DNA of 56,483 bases from Chloroflexota bacterium. Its GTDB lineage: Bacteria > Chloroflexota > Dehalococcoidia > Lucifugimonadales > Lucifugimonadaceae. The notes below the pieces were generated by a model that saw nothing but the letters and a program-made list of their open reading frames with translations, did no database searches and was not told where the DNA came from. Of this stretch, positions 52,857 to 56,483 are shown piece after piece. Each line of letters starts with the position of its first letter. Position 1 is the stretch's first letter. The stretch is taken from contig PBDR01000007.1 of NCBI GenBank assembly GCA_002717385.1, positions 1-56,483 of the forward strand, in the 5' to 3' direction. The position numbers and the translations under genes are program-made.

Positions 52857-53864
52857 ATGAATAAGTCATACATATTCACTCGTCTTACAACTTTTGTGAT
52901 AATTATATGGCTTTCTTCTAGTATTATTTTTATACTTCCTCATTTAGCTCCTGGGAGAAATCCTGTTCGAGAAAGAATAATTCAACAAACTGCTGCCGGG
53001 GGTGGTCGTGCAGATGGTATCGAATTAATGGTTGCAGCATTTGAACGTGATTATGGTTTAGATAAACCTATTTGGAAACAATATATAACTTATATGGGGA
53101 AACTTGCAAGATTTGATTTGGGGACATCTTTAGCTTTATATCCTGCTAAAGTTAGTGATCTAATTATGCAGGCATTACCTTGGACTATAGGGCTTCTTGG
53201 GATTTCTACTATTTTTGCTTTTGGATTTGGAAGTTTGGCAGGCGCACTACTTGCGTGGCCAAAATCACCTGGATTTGTACAATGGCTTTTTCCCCCTTTA
53301 ATGGTCATGTCTGCTGTACCATATTTTCTTTTAGGAATTTTCTTAATGACTATTTTTGCGTTTACGTTGAAATGGTTTCCTATAGGTGGTGGATCGTCGT
53401 TAACTTCAATTCCAGCATTTAATTTTCAATTTATAAAGGAAGTATTGCATCATGGAGTATTACCCGGATTATCTGTAGTTCTTTCTGGAATTGGATTTTG
53501 GTCTCTATCGATGAGAGGTATGATGATTACTGTAGCGGGGGAAGATTATGTTAATCTCGCTGAAATGCGAGGATTATCTCCTAGAAGGATATTCTTTCAA
53601 TATGCAATGAGAAATGCTATTTTACCTCAAATTACAGCCCTAGCATTGGCTCTTGGATTTGTTGTTTCAGGATTGGTTCTTGTAGAGTATGTTTTCAGAT
53701 ATCCTGGAATAGGATCTTTATTATTTAAAGCAATTGCAGCATTCGATTACTTTTTAATATACGGAGTAGTTTTTGTTCTAATACTTGGGATAGCTTTAAC
53801 AACTTTAATATTAGATTTAATTTATCCTATTCTTGATCCAAGAATTAAGTACGAAAGAAATTAA
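52857..53864 (+). CDS. ABC transporter permease (DppB-like)
   Basis: A 335-residue inner-membrane permease with six helices. It starts MNKSYIFTRLTTFVIIIWLSSSIIFILPHLAPG, the DppB/OppB type, with a periplasmic loop 1 containing FERDYGLDKPIWKQYI. The ATPase-coupling EAA loop reads DYVNLAEMRGLSPRRIFFQYAMRNAILP. It pairs with the DppC-like permease, whose GTG follows its stop immediately. Confidence 0.92.
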   Translation: MNKSYIFTRLTTFVIIIWLSSSIIFILPHLAPGRNPVRERIIQQTAAGGGRADGIELMVAAFERDYGLDKPIWKQYITYMGKLARFDLGTSLALYPAKVSDLIMQALPWTIGLLGISTIFAFGFGSLAGALLAWPKSPGFVQWLFPPLMVMSAVPYFLLGIFLMTIFAFTLKWFPIGGGSSLTSIPAFNFQFIKEVLHHGVLPGLSVVLSGIGFWSLSMRGMMITVAGEDYVNLAEMRGLSPRRIFFQYAMRNAILPQITALALALGFVVSGLVLVEYVFRYPGIGSLLFKAIAAFDYFLIYGVVFVLILGIALTTLILDLIYPILDPRIKYERN

Positions 53865-54722
53865 GTGTTAAAAAACTTTTTATTTAATATAAAAGAAAAT
53901 CCTAATTTATTTATGGGTATTTTAATGGCTGTACTTTTGTTGACTTTTTGGATAATTGGAATGGCTGTTTCGGATAGAGAAATGGCCGAACCTATTTCTG
54001 GTCCTCCTTATGCTCCCCCTTCTTCAGAATATCTTTTAGGTACTGATGCACAAGGGAGACAAATGTTGCCATTGATGGTATGGGGAGTTCCATTGACTCT
54101 GCGTATGGGGTTGATCGCCGGATCTTTAGGTTTGCTTGTGGGCACAATTCTTGGTTTTGCTGCTGGGTATTTTGGAGGTTTAACTGACACTATTATTAGA
54201 AGTTTAAGTGATGTTGTACTCACTATACCTGCATTGGCTGTACTTGTAGTAGTTGCTTCAACTATAAGCGCTGATGGTTTGTCCGTGGAATCTATGGCTT
54301 TTATTATTGCTGCACTTGCTTGGATGTGGCCAACTAGAACTATAAGATCTCAAGTGTTGAGTATGCGTGAACGAGATTATGTAGATGTTGCGCGCTTATC
54401 AGGTCTCAATAATTTTGAAATTATTATTAAGGAATTAGTTCCTAATTTACTCCCTTACCTTGCATCTAGTTTTGTGGGAGCGGTTGCGAGCGCAATATTA
54501 GCTGCAATTGGATTAGAAGCACTTGGTTTAGGGCCTCAACATGAACCTACTTTAGGGATGACTATTTTTTGGGCTAATTATTTTGGAGCTGTAATCAGTG
54601 GATGGTGGTGGTGGTATGCTCCTCCTATTATATTGTTAATTTGGCTTTTTGTTACTCTTTATCTAATCGCTGCAGGATTAGATCAATGGGCTAACCCAAG
54701 ATTGAAAAGGGTTACTCAATGA
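53865..54722 (+). CDS. ABC transporter permease (DppC-like)
   Basis: A 285-residue DppC/OppC-type permease: one N-terminal helix, then SSEYLLGTDAQGRQMLPLMVWG (the conserved LGTD-x-x-GRD region), five more helices, and an EAA loop RERDYVDVARLSGLNNFEIIIKELVPNLLP. The start is GTG at 53865, directly after the TAA of the DppB-like gene, so translation is coupled. It overlaps the next gene by 4 nt. Confidence 0.92.
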   Translation: MLKNFLFNIKENPNLFMGILMAVLLLTFWIIGMAVSDREMAEPISGPPYAPPSSEYLLGTDAQGRQMLPLMVWGVPLTLRMGLIAGSLGLLVGTILGFAAGYFGGLTDTIIRSLSDVVLTIPALAVLVVVASTISADGLSVESMAFIIAALAWMWPTRTIRSQVLSMRERDYVDVARLSGLNNFEIIIKELVPNLLPYLASSFVGAVASAILAAIGLEALGLGPQHEPTLGMTIFWANYFGAVISGWWWWYAPPIILLIWLFVTLYLIAAGLDQWANPRLKRVTQ

Positions 54723-55720
54723 GCCAAACTATTCTTGAAATTAAGAATTTATATGTGAACTATCATACTAGGCAGGGTGACGTTAAAGCAGTAAGTAATC
54801 TAAATTTAACTTTAGATAAAGGTGATAAATTTGGATTAGTAGGAGAATCAGGTTCAGGCAAAACAACATTAGCAAATGCAATTTTGAGAATGATTAAACC
54901 TCCAGGTTACATTCCAGAAGGTAAAATTAATTTGGATGGTACTGATGTTTTGTCTTTATCTGAAAGTGATCTTAGGAAATTCAGATCTACTTCTGTAGCA
55001 ATTGTTCCTCAAGCAGCAATGAATGCTCTAAATCCTGTTAGAAGAATAGGGCAACAAATTAATGACGCCTTTGTTGATCATGGTGTTAAATTATCTAAAT
55101 CTGAGTTAAATGATAGACTGGCTGAACTTATGCTGACAGTGGGGTTAAGAAGTGAAGTTCCTAGATTATTTCCACATGAATTGAGTGGAGGAATGAAACA
55201 GAGGGTATCGATTGCTATGGCGGTTTCTCTTAATCCAAAATTAATAATTGCGGATGAACCAACTAGTGCATTAGATGTTGTGGTACAACGGCAAGTAATA
55301 GATACTCTAGATCAGGTACAAGAAAAATATGGATCAACCATTTTACTTGTAGGGCATGATATGGGATTAATGGCTCAATTTAGTAATAGATTAGGAATTA
55401 TGTATGCAGGAGAGCTAGTTGAAATTGGATCTTCTACAGAAATTTTTTCCAAACCAAACCATCCATATACTGAAATTCTTATTTCGAGTTTACCTGACAC
55501 TAAGACCAAGCGTAAACTTGTTGGGATTCCAGGTCTTCCACCAACTTTAATAAACCCTCCAACCGGTTGTAAATTTCATCCTAGGTGTCCTAAAGTTTTT
55601 GAACCATGTAGTGACTTAGTTCCAGAGAAGGAAATTATAGATGAAAAATCTTTTTTCTTTTGTCATTTATCAACTATTAATAATGGAAAAGTAGATAAAA
55701 AGATAGTTGGAACCAAATGA
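54719..55720 (+). CDS. Oligopeptide-type ABC transporter ATP-binding protein (DppD-like)
   Basis: A 333-residue ATPase with Walker A GESGSGKTT, Q-loop IVPQAAMNALNP, signature LSGGMKQRVS, Walker B LIIADEPTSALD and H-loop VGHDMG. A C-terminal oligopeptide/dipeptide domain has the Cys-containing GCKFHPRCPKVFEPC motif, which carries an iron-sulfur cluster in some DppD homologues. It energises import with the partner ATPase. It starts inside the DppC-like stop (ATGA overlap). Confidence 0.93.
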   Translation: MSQTILEIKNLYVNYHTRQGDVKAVSNLNLTLDKGDKFGLVGESGSGKTTLANAILRMIKPPGYIPEGKINLDGTDVLSLSESDLRKFRSTSVAIVPQAAMNALNPVRRIGQQINDAFVDHGVKLSKSELNDRLAELMLTVGLRSEVPRLFPHELSGGMKQRVSIAMAVSLNPKLIIADEPTSALDVVVQRQVIDTLDQVQEKYGSTILLVGHDMGLMAQFSNRLGIMYAGELVEIGSSTEIFSKPNHPYTEILISSLPDTKTKRKLVGIPGLPPTLINPPTGCKFHPRCPKVFEPCSDLVPEKEIIDEKSFFFCHLSTINNGKVDKKIVGTK

Positions 55721-56483
55721 TAAATTCACCTACAACATTATTACATTTAAATAATGTAGCGAAAGAATTTAGATCAAGATCTTTATTTGACAAATCTTCG
55801 TTAAGAGCTGTAGATACTATTTCTTTAACTATCGATGAAAATGCCCCTAAAATTACTGCTCTAGCAGGTGAAAGTGGGAGTGGTAAAACAACTTTAGGTA
55901 AACTTATTCTTGGGTTACTTCCACCTTCTGAAGGAGAAATTTATTATAAATCAAAGCCTATAGATAAATTAAGTTCACCAGATAAAAAACAATACCGACG
56001 TGATATACAAGCTATTTTTCAAGATCCATTTGCGGTTTATAATCCTTTTTATAAGGTAGATCATTTATTCGAAGCTCCTTTAAAGAAATTTCATATTACT
56101 AATACCAAAGACGAAACAAGGCAATTAATAGAAGAATCTATTGAAACTGTTGGGTTAAGAGCATCTGAAACATTAGGAAGATATCCTCATCAATTGAGTG
56201 GTGGACAGAGACAAAGAATAATGGTTGCCAGAGCACTAATGATTCAACCGAAAATTATTGTTGCAGATGAACCTGTTTCTATGGTTGATGCTTCTTTAAG
56301 GGCTACTATTTTGGAGGCATTAAGAACAATTCATGAAAAGCAAAATATTTCAATGATTTATATCACCCATGATCTCAATACTGCATATCAAGTAGCTGAG
56401 GACATTAAGATAATGTATCAGGGAAAAGTTGTAGAAGAAGGAGATGTAGATACTGTAATTAATAATCCTAAACATCCTTATAC
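55717..56483 (+). CDS. Oligopeptide-type ABC transporter ATP-binding protein (DppF-like), partial
   Basis: The frame begins at ATG 55717 in an ATGA overlap with the previous gene and is open to the window edge (255 codons). It has Walker A GESGSGKTTLGK, Q-loop FQDPFAVYNPF, signature LSGGQRQRIMVARAL, Walker B IIVADEPVSMVD and H-loop ITHDLNTA. The visible part lacks only the last part of the protein. It is the second ATPase of the importer. Confidence 0.93.
   Translation, partial: MINSPTTLLHLNNVAKEFRSRSLFDKSSLRAVDTISLTIDENAPKITALAGESGSGKTTLGKLILGLLPPSEGEIYYKSKPIDKLSSPDKKQYRRDIQAIFQDPFAVYNPFYKVDHLFEAPLKKFHITNTKDETRQLIEESIETVGLRASETLGRYPHQLSGGQRQRIMVARALMIQPKIIVADEPVSMVDASLRATILEALRTIHEKQNISMIYITHDLNTAYQVAEDIKIMYQGKVVEEGDVDTVINNPKHPY

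Overview
The window is AT-rich bacterial DNA with tightly packed genes on both strands. No ribosomal or phylogenetic marker is present. The gene mix suggests a marine SAR202-like Chloroflexota, which is an inference from content: enolase-superfamily dehydratases, Gfo/Idh oxidoreductases, Ldh2-type dehydrogenases, M81 (MlrC) peptidase, sulfatases, AraD1/GguC, amidase, and an oligopeptide-type ABC binding lipoprotein with a Val/Glu/Lys repeat linker after its lipobox.

Layout. (A) 1-5053: a partial reverse gene, an orphan 3' half of a tRNA-Ala, an S1-domain protein with an RGG tail, a PhyH relic, a Gfo/Idh enzyme, an MFS carrier, an internally deleted enolase-superfamily relic and a TauE/SafE exporter. 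(B) 5126-6466: a peroxiredoxin-DUF4395 operon preceded by what looks like a leaderless poly-cysteine leader peptide and a transcription attenuator. (C) 6484-11544: surface-glycan genes (FkbM methyltransferase, polysaccharide deacetylase with a probable ATT start, FkbH-like HAD protein, capsule-type transferase). (D) 11751-31320: a catabolic block (M81 peptidase, FGGY kinase, enolase-superfamily dehydratase, two Ldh2 dehydrogenases, sulfatase, Gfo/Idh, aldo/keto reductase, amidase, AraD1, HOT-like alcohol dehydrogenase) ending in a large coiled-coil lipoprotein. (E) 31427-46274: formyltransferase, sulfatase, DinB protein, then a pseudaminic-acid block: pseB-pseC-pseG-pseI plus a GNAT-aminotransferase fusion on +, facing a reverse operon pseA-like/hisH/hisF/Gfo-Idh/spsF-like/class III aminotransferase. 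(F) 46551-50581: hydroxyacid dehydrogenase, sugar isomerase, then two multiply broken genes around a small zinc-ribbon gene. (G) 50853-56483: an oligopeptide-type ABC importer, SBP-permease-permease-ATPase-ATPase, the last cut by the window end.

How the parts fit. Blocks D and F would import, desulfate, oxidise, dehydrate and cleave sugars or sugar acids. Block E would make a nonulosonic acid of the pseudaminic type; the PseA/HisH/HisF trio suggests an acetamidino version. The best candidate for an undescribed system is the 5126-5265 attenuator: a TATAAT box 7 nt before an ATG, a 20-codon ORF with three consecutive Cys codons inside a perfect 10-bp hairpin, a possible 9-bp antiterminator and a strong terminator, all just before a thiol peroxidase gene. 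Gene decay is frequent: five protein-gene relics or broken genes and one tRNA relic.
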